This document shows positions 51,218 through 63,253 of a stretch of DNA of 64,000 nt, piece by piece. This stretch comes from Trichosphaerium sp. ATCC 40318. Taxonomy: Eukaryota > Discosea > Flabellinia > Trichosidae. The notes beneath the pieces were generated by a model. That model did not search any database. It had not been told where the DNA came from and was given only the letters and a program-made list of their open reading frames with translations. The position numbers were made by a program, and so were the translations under genes. How positions within the stretch are numbered: position 1 is the first letter of the stretch; every line of letters starts with the position of its first letter. The stretch covers positions 62,001 through 126,000 of the forward strand of contig JALMLS010000451.1 in NCBI GenBank assembly GCA_038496445.1. The letters run 5' to 3'.

Positions 51218-52333
51218 TCACGTGTAAAGACTTTGCGTAGAGCTCAGATGTGTCCAACCTCTCTTCCTAAATACACCATTACTTTTGAACATGTCAAGTG
51301 CTAGTACGTACAAATGTGTTGGTGCAGATGTTGATGCCTTCGCGTGCGTGACTGCGTATTTGTACCCTCGTTTTCTTGCATCATCGAGGCGCATTTTAGT
51401 TATGCCCAGATTTAAACCACGTTTTTTAGCAGAGGGTAACGTTGCTCCAAGCTGCAAGTTAATGGTACTATCTTTTTCAAAGTACGCTGTCATACCAATC
51501 GCCTGAGGTTCGGTCGCATCTATCAAAGTAAGCAACCGAAGCAATAGGTGTACGAACGCACCACGCAACTTTCCTAGGTAGATATCGACGTCACACTTCG
51601 ATTTTATAGCACTCTCAGCATATCTAACTGCAGACTCCTATTTTACTATGTGAGAATTTATCTAGATAAAGCGCGTACTATATCGCATCCACAGCACTTG
51701 CTTATAATCTTTCCAATCTTTTTATAGTCTCTAGTGAATGATTAGACTATTATTTTACACCTTGCAAGCACGTGTACGTTTCTTTCCAAACGTCAATGTC
51801 GTCGGCCATTGTATAGTTGTCGCTATTTGTTGTAGACCCCAGGCAATGATACAAACTATGTTTTAACCCATAGTCACGTGTTAACTTCGTAAAAAGTCCT
51901 TTGACGCTCCGATGGGTGTAATTAGGGTCTTCTATGATATCCCAAGCGAGGACATCTCCACAACTCAACGTTTTTTTTATTGCGTTATCTACACTTATTC
52001 CCTTCGGATCAAAATGAGTAATAAGGCACGTTTTACTGTTGGTCATCTGCGGATCATAACGACCAGTAACTCCTTCGATGGGAATGGCTTGAAGTGTCAG
52101 TTTTCATTTTATTGATAGTTCGTACGACGCCCTGGTAGTGCTGAAAATGGCCTAGGATACAATCTTATGGCATCGTAGCAAACTCTAGTTAGTTTTACTA
52201 TCTCTTCTGTGGCGAGTTGTTGTGCTGTATGATGAACAGGTATTGTTGGTACAGCTCTAGAGTTAGGTCTAGAAACTCGAACAGCTGCTTTGGCGTAGAT
52301 ATGAGCCATTTGTGAATAAAGAACGAAAGCCAA
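51218..52333 (-). CDS. GNAT-family N-acetyltransferase-like protein
   Basis: The C-terminal part carries the GNAT motif A region: IGMTAYFEKDSTINLQLGATLP, then RGLNLGITKMRLDDARKRGY and AVTHAKASTSAP, followed by FKSNG, matching acetyltransferases with a GATLP-x-RGxG lead-in. The central acetyl-CoA loop is weak (KKRGLNLG rather than RGxGxA/G). The upstream exons (TNSKTCLITHFDPKG, DVLAWDIIEDPNYTHRS, DYGLKHSLYHCLGSTT) form an N-terminal half that I do not recognise. The first exon (from 52,333 or 52,309) is basic, MAHIYAKAAVRVSRPNSRAV. TGA at 51,218. Substrate unknown. Confidence 0.65.
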
Positions 52334-52567
52334 TTTTATTATTAGAATGATTGATTATTTTAACGTCGCACTTCGGAAAAACTAATGTAACGCGATGGAC
52401 TTGAAAAGTGTAGTTTGGTCATTACTAGGATAGAAAAACAATACTTGATGGTTTGAAAAGTGGGTGCTTGTTGAAATTACATTGAAGGGGGTTACAAGAA
52501 CGATTCTGGAACGTTATTTCGAAAGCCACTTTCAAAAAATGTAAGAATTTTACTAACCTAAGTGGAG

Positions 52568-53632
52568 TCAACTGGATAATTCTGCCTTGTAAGACGCACT
52601 CTTTTTGTCCTTGAATGTTTTGACAACTTGGTGATACAAGCCAGCCATACCACCACCAATTGTAGGTGCGACCAAATAGATGTAAATGTACCTAAGTTAT
52701 TAGAATGTAGCTCACTGAAAAACAGAACGCACTTTGCGGTGGCTCCTTCACCCTTATTGTTTCCTGCCATGATATGTACTAGGGTTGTACCAATACTAAA
52801 TGCTGGGTTGAATACAGCACCTGAAACATTACCTGTGTCGAAGTATAAGATAGTTTGATACGGAAAATATTGCTTACTGAAAAGTGCATTTCCCACTACA
52901 TACACCAAGCCAAGAGTAAACCCATAAAAGGCACGGGGTTTTGTAGGGTGCTTGAATTGTATTGGATTAGTTTGAACTTAGTGGCTCTGTACCTGAAGGG
53001 TATGTGTTGCTGCTGATGCTTCGATAAAGCTCCATAAGAGTTCAACAACAAACGCCTGTTATGTCAGTTATTAGCAATTTAATGTGCGTCTTTCGTACAT
53101 GATACCACTTAAACAGCGGTCCTGGACCTGGTGCATAGGTGTGATCAAATAGGCCATACACAAGCCAACCAGAACAAAAAGCAGCAGCGGTATGTATGCC
53201 TAAATAGGATGAGTGCGTTAAAATGATCACGCGAAGCGAACTTACCGACGTATATGATAGCATGCAGCCAGTCTACTTTGGCACTTATCAACAATGCCAG
53301 TGTATTCGCAGGATTATAATGAGCTGTTTCCGTTTTAAAACTAATTAGAATAGAATCCATAAAACGTACCACCAGACACATGGCCACCAATAAACGTCAA
53401 TAATACGCGACTGAATCCAATTCTGTGGAAATGTCATTAAAAAAGACATGATGAATGTCACGTGCGCGAAAGGAGCTGATAGTGCGTTCATATGCATAGG
53501 TACAAGAGCATGTACAGAATTAATCGTAAGTACAAAGAAAAAAGTGCCTAAACATAATGAATTCTTTATCTAGCTGTTTTGGGACATACCAAAGGCCTCC
53601 ATCATTAACGCTGCTACATTTATTCTACCCAT
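52568..53632 (-). CDS. Aquaporin / major intrinsic protein
   Basis: Six-TM channel for water or small solutes. Start MGRINVAALMMEAFG. A first hydrophobic block follows, then GGHVSGG joined to HYNPANTLALLISAK (first NPA, near 53,300-53,330). AAFCSGWLVYGLF is next. The second half has VVELLWSFIEASAATHTLQV, KPRAFYGFTLGLVYVVGNALF, GAVFNPAFSIGTTL (second NPA, near 52,790-52,830) and, after a further intron, YIYLVAPTIGGGMAGLYHQV. TGA at 52,568. The residue after the second NPA is Phe rather than the usual Arg, so the Arg constriction is altered and selectivity may differ from strict water channels. Confidence 0.88.
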
Positions 53633-53897
53633 AGCGAGCCTTTGTTTGATTTTCAGCTTTCAGTGCTTAAACAATAACAACGCACCACTTAATCGCTTGA
53701 GAGCGATTTATTGTTTTATTTTTTCGAATTTACAGTTGTTTAATCACGTGACACGTGAAAATGAAAATGTTTTTGGTTTTTGCTTTTGCACCACATAACC
53801 ACAAACACACCGCATTTACAGTTAAAAAAAAATACAGAACGTGAGTTTCATGTAGTAAGAAGTAAGGAACATCCAATTATCTCAATAATATAAATAT
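53633..53897. promoter_or_regulatory. Aquaporin upstream region with paired CACGTG
   Basis: CACGTG occurs at 53,745-53,750 and again at 53,752-53,757, overlapping in a TCACGTGACACGTGA context, about 115 bp upstream of the aquaporin start. The remainder is A-rich and contains the 3' end of the next gene. A paired E-box or G-box is a reasonable operator candidate. Confidence 0.45.
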
Positions 53898-55404
53898 TTA
53901 CATTTGTAAACCGTGCGCCTTCATAAATGTCCTCTTAGCGCCCTTGTTCACATTTTTGACATTAGCATGAACTACAAAAAGAGTTATAAAAATAATTCAA
54001 AAAAAACGAAAAAGAACGAGTAAATAGAACTTGAGACGTACCAGTATCCGATGTCCCCACAGCAGATTCAAGCATGAGCATATCTAATAATTATTAGCTC
54101 TATATACCAGTACATGAGGGTGTTTTTGAGGAACACGTACCACGCTCATATTTTGCTGCCTTCATTCTTTGCTTGGCAATTTTTTTTTGTGTTTTGTACA
54201 ATGTTTTGAGTTGCTTTGCGTGATACTTTGCTTCGTATTTATCTTGCTTTGCTTTGTCAATCAAAGGACCCAATTCAGGTGTAGGTATCCCTTCAGACTT
54301 TTCACGCTTTGTGGGTTCCATCGTCATTTCACTACATGGATTTTTAGTGCTCCTGCAAAGGGACTAAAGCGAAAAAAAAAACACCCAACTTACACAAAAG
54401 GAGTATTAAGTTGCCCTGGGCGAGACCCGCTAAAATCAGACAACGAACGTCTACTTTTCATTTTTTTCAAGTTTCTAGAAGGGCTATTCTCTCTATCTAA
54501 TGTCATTAAACCTAGAATAAACACTAAGCTTGATTGCTAGACTGTGTAGAGGGGTTTTTTTGGTTTTCTCCTTTGGATCTCAAATGTACCTGTTTCGGTT
54601 CTTGAAGTTTTAAGCATTAATTCTTCTGGTGAAATTTCTAGCGTAGAAGCCGTTATTGGCTTCCCTTTGTATACTTCGGGATATAGTTCATTATACAATT
54701 GGGGCTGAATGTCTGTTTCACTATGAGTTGCTCTGCTTGGGATATCGTTGGTGCTATTTGCTCTTCCAGGTTCTTTTACTGATTTTGCTCGTTTTTTGAT
54801 CGACGAGCCTCTTGCAGCATCCTCTGCTTCGGCTATCCTATTTAATCTGCGTCTCCTCGCAGTTTGTTTTGATGATCTAGGTCGTCCTGATAATGTTCTT
54901 CCTGACGGTGATGATAAGCTAGCGCTGGGTACTACTGCAAAAAAAATTGTTTTGTATTTGTAAATAAAATCGTTTTGGCTAAACAACTAGAACAGCGAGT
55001 GCACGCACTTCTACTAGTTACATTAGAGTCGTCACTGGATCCAGTAGTCCGGAATTCACGTTTACCACGTTTTCTTCTCGGAGACTTGGAAGAGGACCTC
55101 ATGGTTGATGCGCGTACTCTTTTTGGCACTAATAAGAAGTTTGAGTAAAAGTATTGTTGTTACAATGTACAGGAGAAATACCTGCTATGAACCGTTTAAT
55201 TTGACCTGTGTATACATCAGGGACGTCGTTCTCCAGCATGTCGAATTTAACCCCGTCTACATAGGCGAACAATTTGGCATTGCGGACACCAAGAGTCTTC
55301 TTTAGAGACTCTAAATCGTCAAACGATCCCCTCGGCACCACAATAACTCGTTTATCGCGAGTCTGCGCATCCAACAAAGTAAGTGATAGCGTAGCTGTAG
55401 CCAT
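53898..55404 (-). CDS. Basic protein with small N-terminal globular domain, unknown
   Basis: The N terminus (MATATLSLTLLDAQTRDKRVI, then VPRGSFDDLESLKKTLGV and FAYVDGVKFDMLENDVPDVYTG) looks like a ubiquitin-like or PB1-type beta-grasp fold of about 75 residues. The rest is low-complexity and basic: SKSPRRKRGKREFRTTGSS, SGRPRSSKQTARRRRLNRI, KKRAKSVKEPGRANSTND, then a conserved-looking NELYPEVYKGKPITASTLEI. A helical Lys-rich C-terminal part (KYEAKYHAKQLKTLYKTQKK, IAKQRMKAAKYE) ends KAHGLQM, TAA at 53,898. About six introns. The Arg/Lys content suggests the nucleus. I do not recognise the family. Confidence 0.6.
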
Positions 55405-55964
55405 CACCGTATTTCACTACTCAAGCGCTACTATAGCACGTGCGGGCTTCAACCAGAAAAAAAAATAAGTTATCTAAACTGCGTTTCCCCTCACTTAATG
55501 AGAATCACATCATGCTTCATTATTACGCCATCATACAACCATGTAAGGACAGCACGCATCCAATTATAGAAAAGCCATTGGCCCTTGAAATACGGCTCGT
55601 AATATAATTGTAGTATTTGACGTACTATGGGATGAATCTTTAATTAGATTAGCCTTTCAGGGCAGGCATTATTGTTTTCTCTGGCCTTCCGTGAATGGAA
55701 AACAGAGCGATGGTCGGGCTACTCCGGCGCGGAGTATTCTCGGCCTGTGTCCTAAATTCGCAAGAATATGCTTTGTCACGTGCATAGTTTCGCGTACAGT
55801 ACACCTTAATTTTCTGGAGTTCTAGATACCCAAGTAGTTTATCATAAATGTTGTGGGAAAGTTCAACTTTATTAAAAGTCTAGATTTTCACGCAAAAAGG
55901 GGTAAGATACATTTTTTTTGTTTGTAAAAATAAAAGAGCTGGTGTGAGTAACTCACTGTAACGC
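55405..55964. other. Intergenic gap
   Basis: About 560 bp between the unknown basic protein (start) and the CH-domain gene (end), both minus strand. No open frame above noise. CACGTG at about 55,438 and 55,790. Confidence 0.45.
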
Positions 55965-56874
55965 TCAATCGTCAAAGTTGACATCTATTTCAACTACTTC
56001 TACCTCTGGTAATTTATCAGCGCCATTTGCAGTACCTACACGCTGTCAAAAAACAAAGTTGTAATTACCACTTACCATTGGCCGCTGGCTGTTTAGGTGC
56101 AGGTTTTGTATTGACTGGCTCAGTAGGAGCCTTGGAGGGTGGTTCTGGCTATGGATTAGTGTCATACGGCATGTCATGATACATACCAGAACCACCTGAA
56201 GGTGGAGGAGGAGTGGAGGCATCAGCAGCGCTCACTTCATCGAATTGAGGACCCTTGAAAGTGGAGATATGTTTTGCTTGTTTTGCAAATACGGAAAGGC
56301 CACTCAGTACCTACATTTGGTCAAAAACCATTACTTGTATGGGGTAAGCGTAGTGTTAAGTGGATGTTAGTGGAGTGTTAAATCTACTTACAGCATTCAT
56401 GTTTTTGGCTTCAAAAAGGTCAACTGTCCTGCTCGTTGTTAGCGGTTGTAGGAATAATGACGTGTAATGTACATAAACATAGATCGATCACGTAGGCCCA
56501 ATCTGCCACATCCCTTCAAAAAGTGATTTATATTTTCCTACGCGTCCAAGATAAGCTGGGTGACTATGAAACTGATAGTACCATCTTTTGAAAAGGAGCG
56601 CGAGGCTTTTTGTGATAGCGGCGTATAACGCTTGGGCGAATTTTGTTGATAACCCTAAAATGGTGTTTTTAGTGCATCTTCACAACAGTACGAACCTGAC
56701 AAGTATAACGCCATCTTGAAGTGAAGAATGAAAATCAGACGGAAACTTATAGCCTACAACTCGTTCCATCCACGCCTGTAAGTGCTTTTCTAGCTCCCTA
56801 TGCGCCTTAGTCACTAATTTGCCATTATTGGTACACATACTTGTCATAATTAGCCAGTTGCTTGTCTTTGACAT
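55965..56874 (-). CDS. Calponin-homology (transgelin-like) protein
   Basis: A single CH domain in the transgelin/calponin arrangement: HRELEKHLQAWMERVVGYKFP, SDFHSSLQDGVILV, LINKIRPSVIRRYHKKP, ENINHFLKGCGRLGL and DLFEAKNMNAVLSGLSVFAKQ. This exon order matches the actin-binding CH fold. The C-terminal half is Pro-rich and disordered (STPPPPSGG, SEPPSKAPTEPVN, KPAPKQPAAN) and ends ADKLPEVEVVEIDVNFDD, TGA at 55,965. The start MSKTSNWLIMT is at 56,874 and an intron beginning GTATGTG follows. Likely a small actin bundler or regulator in the cytoplasm. Confidence 0.83.
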
Positions 56875-57111
56875 CTTTAGATAACCCTATACAGTATTAG
56901 TGCGTTACAGACTATCTAACAAACCGTAATTTGGTCCGTGTGTTGCCATTTTCTTCGCTTAATCGTGTAATATCTTTGTACAGAACCCGTTTGTTATTTA
57001 CTACTGTTTTGTTTGCCCAAATATGACTTAATTGCCTCAAGTAAAAACGTTAAAAATCGTTGACGGCTTTAATAATAACCCGTTTATTATACACTTTGTT
57101 CATTTATTACA
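56875..57111. promoter_or_regulatory. Divergent promoter region
   Basis: About 240 bp between the divergent CH-domain and SLC12 genes. AT-rich, no nameable motif. Confidence 0.4.
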
Positions 57112-60100
57112 ATGTCAAGTGAAGAAACAGCGTCGGGCGAAGACCTGAGTAGCATAAAGGTACCAACAGACACCGCCCAGGACACAGAAGAACCAACGGA
57201 CGCTATTGAGGATACCGAAGATGAACAGTCTGAAACAGAGGATGAACAAAGTGATACCGACAGTGTTAATGCTGACGACGATGAAGACGATGAATCTGAT
57301 GACGACGGTTACGAAGAGCCCATAATTACACCACGAACTACAATTGACAGCGAGAAGCCGGATAAAAAAGAAGCTGATAGCCATTTGCTCTCTGCTCACT
57401 ATAGTACGCTTAAAAACAGCTTATTACAAGTTGTCTAAAAAAAAACCAATTTAGATGCCAGTTATATGGACCCAGATGAACCTCAGCCTTCTCGAGCGTT
57501 CTACGACGAAACAATTTACGTAAGTGATTGGCGAAAACGTCAAAAATGACACCTGTTAGATTGAACGCCCAGGGCTCGTTTCTTTGTTTGATACAAAATC
57601 GAAAGACGACGAAACAGACGGCGAAGAACTGGACGATATGGAGGTACTAAGAAAATGCTAGTATTGTTTACTCATTGTACAAAGTCTGGTATCAAGACTG
57701 CGAAAGCGAAGGACACAGAGGATTCACCACCACAAAAGAAAGGCTCAAAATTTGGCACATGGGATGGCGTATTTGTACGCGTTTATTTTAGAAAGAGCAC
57801 GCGATTGTTAACGTCATTGTTAGGCGTCCTGTTTGCTCAATATCTTTGGCGTTATTATGTTCATTAGGCTTGGTTGGGTAGTTGGACAGGCCGGAATTCT
57901 TCAAGCGACCATTATCATCTTACTCTCTACCGTTGTTACTACAGTACGACCACAAAGGTTTTTTTTTCACCTGAAGATCTCACCTTAAAAAAAGATCACA
58001 ACCCTTTCGATGAGTGCTATTAGTACAAATGGTGAAATCAAAGGAGGTGGACCATATTACTTAATTTCTCGATCTCTTGGCCCACAATTTGGTGGTGCTA
58101 TCGGCATGCTGATTTCGGTACTTTGAATAACTTACACCGCTGTTTGTTAATTATAATAGATTGGCCAAGCAATTGCTGTGGCATTGTACCTGGTTGGTTT
58201 CGCCGAAACCTTAACGCAAGTAATGCGTGACGACTTGGTATGCAAAGCGTTTGCACACGTGGGTACCTAACTTTGCAATAGAACTTCAAGCTCACTGCAA
58301 TTGAATTATGGGATGTTCGCTTGTACGGTCTTGGCGCTGAAGTAATTCTCATGATTATGGCAATCATTGGCGTAGGATGGGTCATAAAGGTAATTTAAAG
58401 GAGAAAATGTTTTACCTAACACTTGTTGGAGGTACAATTAGGATTACTAGTAGTGCTTGTACTTGCTATTTTTTCGATCATGATTGGTTCATTCTTATTT
58501 ACCACACCTGACACAGGTACCTCTAATATCACGAATGTACTCGCTTACTTTATAAAGGATTTGTTGGTTGGGGTAATAATCAATTTACAACAAATTTCGG
58601 GTATGTAATTGGGTAATACTTTGTCGTCTCATACAACATCTAGGTCAGGATACACCGATGGAGAATCATTCTTTTCTGTTTTCGCTGTTTTCTTTCCAGC
58701 TGTAACAGGTATCTTGGCTGGTGTGAATATCTCTGGAGACCTAAAAGATCCGGCAACAAACATCCCAACAGGAACACTCAGTGCAATTGGTGTATCAACC
58801 GTTGGGTATGATTTTCAAGCACTACATTGTACACTTACACTATATAGATATATTGTGCTTGCATTCTTTGCTGGTATCTCTGTAGAACGTGAAGTATCTC
58901 CTGGCCGTGGCGGGTTAATAAATGATTTTCTAATCTTTAGAGAAGTGTCTTTGTGGGGACCACTCATTTTAATTGGTAGGATACTCTTTCCGTTCTGACA
59001 AAGACTCACACTTTGTAGGTATTTTTGCTGCTACGCTTTCATCCGCATTAGCATCACTTGTGGGTGCACCTAGAATATTCCAAGTACGTGCAACCAAAAC
59101 AAGCTGCGCTGACCACTCGCTTAGGCTGTTTGCAAAGACAAACTTTTCCCAAAGCCATTTAAAGTATTTGCTGCTGGTCGTGGTGCTCTTGACGAACCTA
59201 TCCGCGGTTATTTCCTTACGTTTGTTATTGCATCTTTATGTGTACTCATTGGTACGTGTATCACTCGGAAAGGGTTCTAGCTAACAACATTGCAGGCGAC
59301 TTGAATCTAATCGCACCTATCATTTCCATGTTCTTTATGATCACTTATGCATTGATCAACTTTGCTTGTTTCGCTGCAAGTATGGTTGAGACTCCAGGTT
59401 GGAGACCTCGTTTCAGTTTCTACAATCCTTGGGTATCCCTACTGGGAGCTGCTCTATGCATAGCTGCCATGTTCCTTATTTCATGGTACGTTAATGATAG
59501 CTTAGAATGCCTCCTAATATATGTAGGTGGAACGCGTTGATAGCTATAATTGTCGGCGGGTTACTGTACTTATACATTTGGAAAAAGAAACCTGATGTAT
59601 CATGGGGTCCAGCTGGAGATGCCTTCCTAACTTCTCAGACTATTCAAAATCTCTACAGCCTCCGCAAAAAGAAGTCTCATGTCAAAAATTACAGGTACCA
59701 CAACGTTAGTGTTTACATTTTTCTTACAATTTTTAGGCCACATTACTTGATCATGACAGGTCCAATAAAGGAACATGTAGAATTAATGGAGTTCAGTAGA
59801 TTCTTAACAAAAGGCAAAGGTCTCAATCTATTTATTAACGTCACCCTTGGAGACTACTCTGACGATAAGAAAAAGTTCTTAAAAGAGCGTGGTGATGGAT
59901 ATTTGGCCAGTAAAAGTGTACTTCATCTTTTTAGTCTTTAAAATTATTGACGCACATACAAGATAAAAGGATTCCGTGATGTCGTTGTAGCACCATCTTT
60001 CCGTGCAGGTGCCTTAAGTGCTATGCAAAATGGTGGACTTGGCAGCTTGAGACCAAACGCACTTGTACTAGGTATGTATCAATTGTAATAACGTGTTAGT

Positions 60101-60974
60101 TAAAAACGAATTAGGATGGAAGTACAATTGGCGTAAAGCAAGCAAACAAGAACGTGATGAGTACGCAGATGTTGTACGGGACGCTTTTGGCCTGAACATG
60201 TCCGTTATTATCCCTAAAGTGAAGGAAATGGATTTTACAGTTAAGCAGAAAAAAGGACGTATTGATGTGTGGTGGCTTATTGGTATGCATCTTACTCTAT
60301 TCGTTACAAAGTCGGTTTATCGCTGACCCTTTCTGTAGCTGATGGTGGGTTTACTGTATTCGTTCCTTACCTAATGGCACAGAAGAAGTGGTTTGCAGGC
60401 TCGAAATTGCGTGTTATTATTGTGCCTAACGATTCAGCACAAATTTCAAAAGAACTTCTTTCCATGACACTTCTACTGAAGAAAATGCGTATAGACTGTG
60501 AAGTTGAACCTGTTAGCGTATGTTCAGTTGCCTGATCAATATGTGAACTCAGTTTTTTATGTAGGTTGATGCTTCAAGAGAACAAGACGCAAAGATGCGA
60601 GCATACATCAAAAAGAAGAAACTGAAGTTTGACCCAAAACAAAAAGAAAGGGTGAGTTTACAACAATGACATTTCTTCTTCTTCCCAGTTTAAACACGAA
60701 CCGTTACTTACAATAAATACAATAGACAATACGTTATTGGAGACTGAGTCAACTCCTTCAAGAGCACTCATCAGATGCGTCAATGGTATTTTGTACAATT
60801 CCTTTCCCTCGTGCCACTATTCCATCAAGAACGTGGCTTGGATGGTACGTCATGTGCTATTACATTTGTTTATACTAAACACTACAATTTAGGATAAGCA
60901 TGCTTTCTGAGCAGTTACCACCTATTGTATTCTTAAGAGGAAACCAAGAGAATGTATTTACTATTTACTTGTAA
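57112..60974 (+). CDS. Cation-chloride cotransporter (SLC12 family)
   Basis: Plasma-membrane secondary transporter coupling Cl- with K+ and/or Na+. The long acidic N terminus ([34 protein letters not shown]) is followed by [13 protein letters not shown] and [20 protein letters not shown] (TM1). [50 protein letters not shown] and [16 protein letters not shown] are family hallmarks. The C-terminal domain has [28 protein letters not shown] and [20 protein letters not shown]. It ends [24 protein letters not shown] at 60,972. More than fifteen introns. The WWL-DGG motif resembles NKCC more than KCC, but ion specificity cannot be read here. Confidence 0.93.
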
Positions 60975-61256
60975 CGTGGAATAAATACTCTGTCACTTGC
61001 ATTTCAAATCTTTGCGTTTTTGCAATTTGTGTACTCTCACGTGGCATAAACAAACCAAGCAAATACAAAATGCCAAAGGCGTTTGTTATACGATAGTTTA
61101 AAAAGCAACAAGTTGCACGCCCAAGCCTTAACTCAGAGACCCTGCTTAATTTTTCGTCAAGTCCTTTTTTTTTAAGTCCTGAGATTAATACAGCGATATT
61201 GGTACGTTTGGTGGTGTTTTGAGTGGTTATCTCACTAATCGAAGTAGAAGAAGCAG
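60975..61256. other. Gap between SLC12 and VDAC genes
   Basis: About 280 bp. A minus-strand frame (60,961-61,263) fills it but overlaps both neighbours and has no motif. It is treated as chance. The VDAC promoter should be here. Confidence 0.4.
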
Positions 61257-62442
61257 ATGGCAAACTATTTTAGAGATCTCGGTAAAAAGCCTCAAGGTAC
61301 GCGTATTAATGGTTTCTTGTACTAAAATGTTTCGTAGACTTGTTTAAAAAGAACTTTCCAGTCGATGGAACCAGTTTTGAGGTTACCACCAAAACTGACG
61401 GCAAAGTCGTACGTACAAATAATTAAGGCAAAAATTTCAAAACAGCTCATCTGGCGCGAAATAGGACTTCAAAGCAGTTGGCAGAAGAGTTGCTAAGGAT
61501 AACGCTGTAAGCGCTGACCTCGAGCTCTCCAAAAAATTTTCTGAACACGGCATTCAAGTGAAAGGATCCGCAAAAACAGTAAAAGAATTTGTTGGTGAGC
61601 ATTGAATACCGAGCAAACGTTTTTTAACGATAAACAACAGGTGAAGTCAATTGTCAACCAAAGGCAGTCAAAGACCTCAAACTTATCGTAAAGGCCGAGC
61701 ACAAGAAACAAGCTCTCGGAATTAAAGTCGCTGCTGAGTACAAACACGAAGTTGCCTCTATCCACACCGAAGCTTCATTGTCTCCATCTAAGGGACAACA
61801 CAACTTCTACGCTGGTATTGCTTTCGCCTACGAAGCCTTTACTTTGGGTTTGGACGGTAACTACAAATTCGGTAAAAAAAGCGCTCCAGGTATGTTGAAT
61901 ATTGTTGTTGGACCTTTTGTAACCCTTTCATAAGGTAACTACGGTGCCAAGCTCGACTACAGCGCAAAATCGTGGTCTGTAACCGGTTTCGGGTACTTTC
62001 AGTCTTAGTGTACTTTTTCTTGCTCACTTTACTTCTTTTAGTCGCCACGAATTGGCCAAAGACGAAAGTGCCAAAGATAAAGATGTTGTCGGACTTAACT
62101 TCTTGCACAAACACTCTGACGCCATCCACGTCGCTGCTGAAGTTGAAGCTAATGTAGCTGACAACCAATTGCCTGTTGCCGTTAAATTCGGTGGAAAATA
62201 CGACTTGGAAGATGACTCCACCATTTACGCCAAGTTTGTATCCTCTGGAAGGTGAGTGCTTGTTACCGCAGTTATTTGGCCTTTTTTACACCAGAAAACT
62301 TTTTGCTTATTTTTTGTACAGATTCGCTGTCTCATGGGACCAACAAGTGCGCAAGAACCTTAAGATGATCCTTGCTGCTGATGTAAGCTTGACTGATGAA
62401 TCACACAAATACGGCTGTGGCTTCAAATTCTCAACTGAATAA
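61257..62442 (+). CDS. VDAC: Voltage-dependent anion channel / mitochondrial porin
   Basis: Nineteen-strand beta-barrel of the outer mitochondrial membrane. Start MANYFRDLGKKP, then DLFKKNFPVDGTSFEVTTKT, which fits the N-terminal helix and first strands of eukaryotic porin. Alternating polar/apolar strands follow: LKLIVKAEHKKQALGIKVAAEY, HNFYAGIAFAYEAFTLGLDGNYKF, YGAKLDYSAKSWSVTGFG, DAIHVAAEVEANVADN and PVAVKFGGKYDLEDDSTIYAKF. The last strands are RFAVSWDQQVRKNLKMILAA and HKYGCGFKFSTE, the typical porin C terminus. TAA at 62,440. About seven introns. Confidence 0.92.
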
Positions 62443-62743
62443 ATTGCTCTCAAACGTGAAATTTCACTTGCCATTTACGTTACGTGTGTATGCAATTTAC
62501 TAATAAACGCCTTCTTATTATTAAATCTATTGTTGTCATGTAAACTATTGATCAATTTGAAATTTCGTTAAACCTTTAGCGTTGCAACTGTTTAATTCCT
62601 CTTGGAACAAAAAAAAAGGCAGCCGAGGCTGTTTTTAGAAAAGGTAATACAAACTTACGACTGTATCTATTAAAGTCATACATTTACTTATTTAATAGTA
62701 CATTACGCTATTTACAGTGGTAATTTACAAGTGACTGCGTAGT
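62443..62743. other. Gap between convergent VDAC and small gene
   Basis: About 300 bp. AT-rich, including an A-run near 62,610. No gene; it holds two 3' ends. Confidence 0.4.
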
Positions 62744-63036
62744 TTATGGAAATCGTGCATAGTTGGTGGCGGCAAAATCGCGTTCTACTTCCTTAGTTTT
62801 CAAATAAGTTATCGTCTTTGCAAAAAAGCCTTTATCGCTGCTAGATGAGAAGTTGTTTTGGTTTTCTGTGGGTATAAATTAGTAATCGTTGTAAATAGGG
62901 AATTCTGCGCTGCAAATTGCACTTCAAAGAAATACATACCAGTTATGTTAAAACCATCAGTGGAGGTTTTATTTGCGTCCCAGCCCTGGCGAGAAAAGGT
63001 AAAGAGGCCCCAGCTTTGGTTTGATGTGTTATCCAT
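62744..63036 (-). CDS. Small protein of unknown function (about 70 residues)
   Basis: Two exons join in frame across a GTATGTA...CCACAG intron. Exon 1 reads MDNTSNQSWGLFTFSRQGWD then NKTSTDGFNIT. Exon 2 reads NQNNFSSSSDKGFFAKTIT, then KEVERDFAATNYARFP and TAA at 62,744. The second exon's clean frame and good splice sites argue that it is real. No signal peptide or TM helix. I do not recognise it. Confidence 0.5.
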
Positions 63037-63253
63037 TGTTGTTATTGAGGTGTTGTTGTTGTAGCTGTGTAGAATCTAAAATAATGAAACTGTGAACAAC
63101 TAACTGATCCCATGAACGTTATGGACGATATGATTTTGCGAAGAATTACTTCGGTTTTTGATTTTTTAAACCTTCGCTTAGCCCAATTTCGATTAAAGTA
63201 ATACTAAAAAATGGAGTTGTTTTGCGTAGTTTTAGTTTATTTACACTGTAGGC
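63037..63253. other. Intergenic gap
   Basis: About 215 bp between the GalNAc-transferase end and the small gene's start. No gene is seen. Confidence 0.4.

Noticed and set aside
60961-61263. Minus-strand 100-codon frame between SLC12 and VDAC
   Set aside because: Overlaps the ends of both neighbours and carries no recognisable domain or splice-site support.
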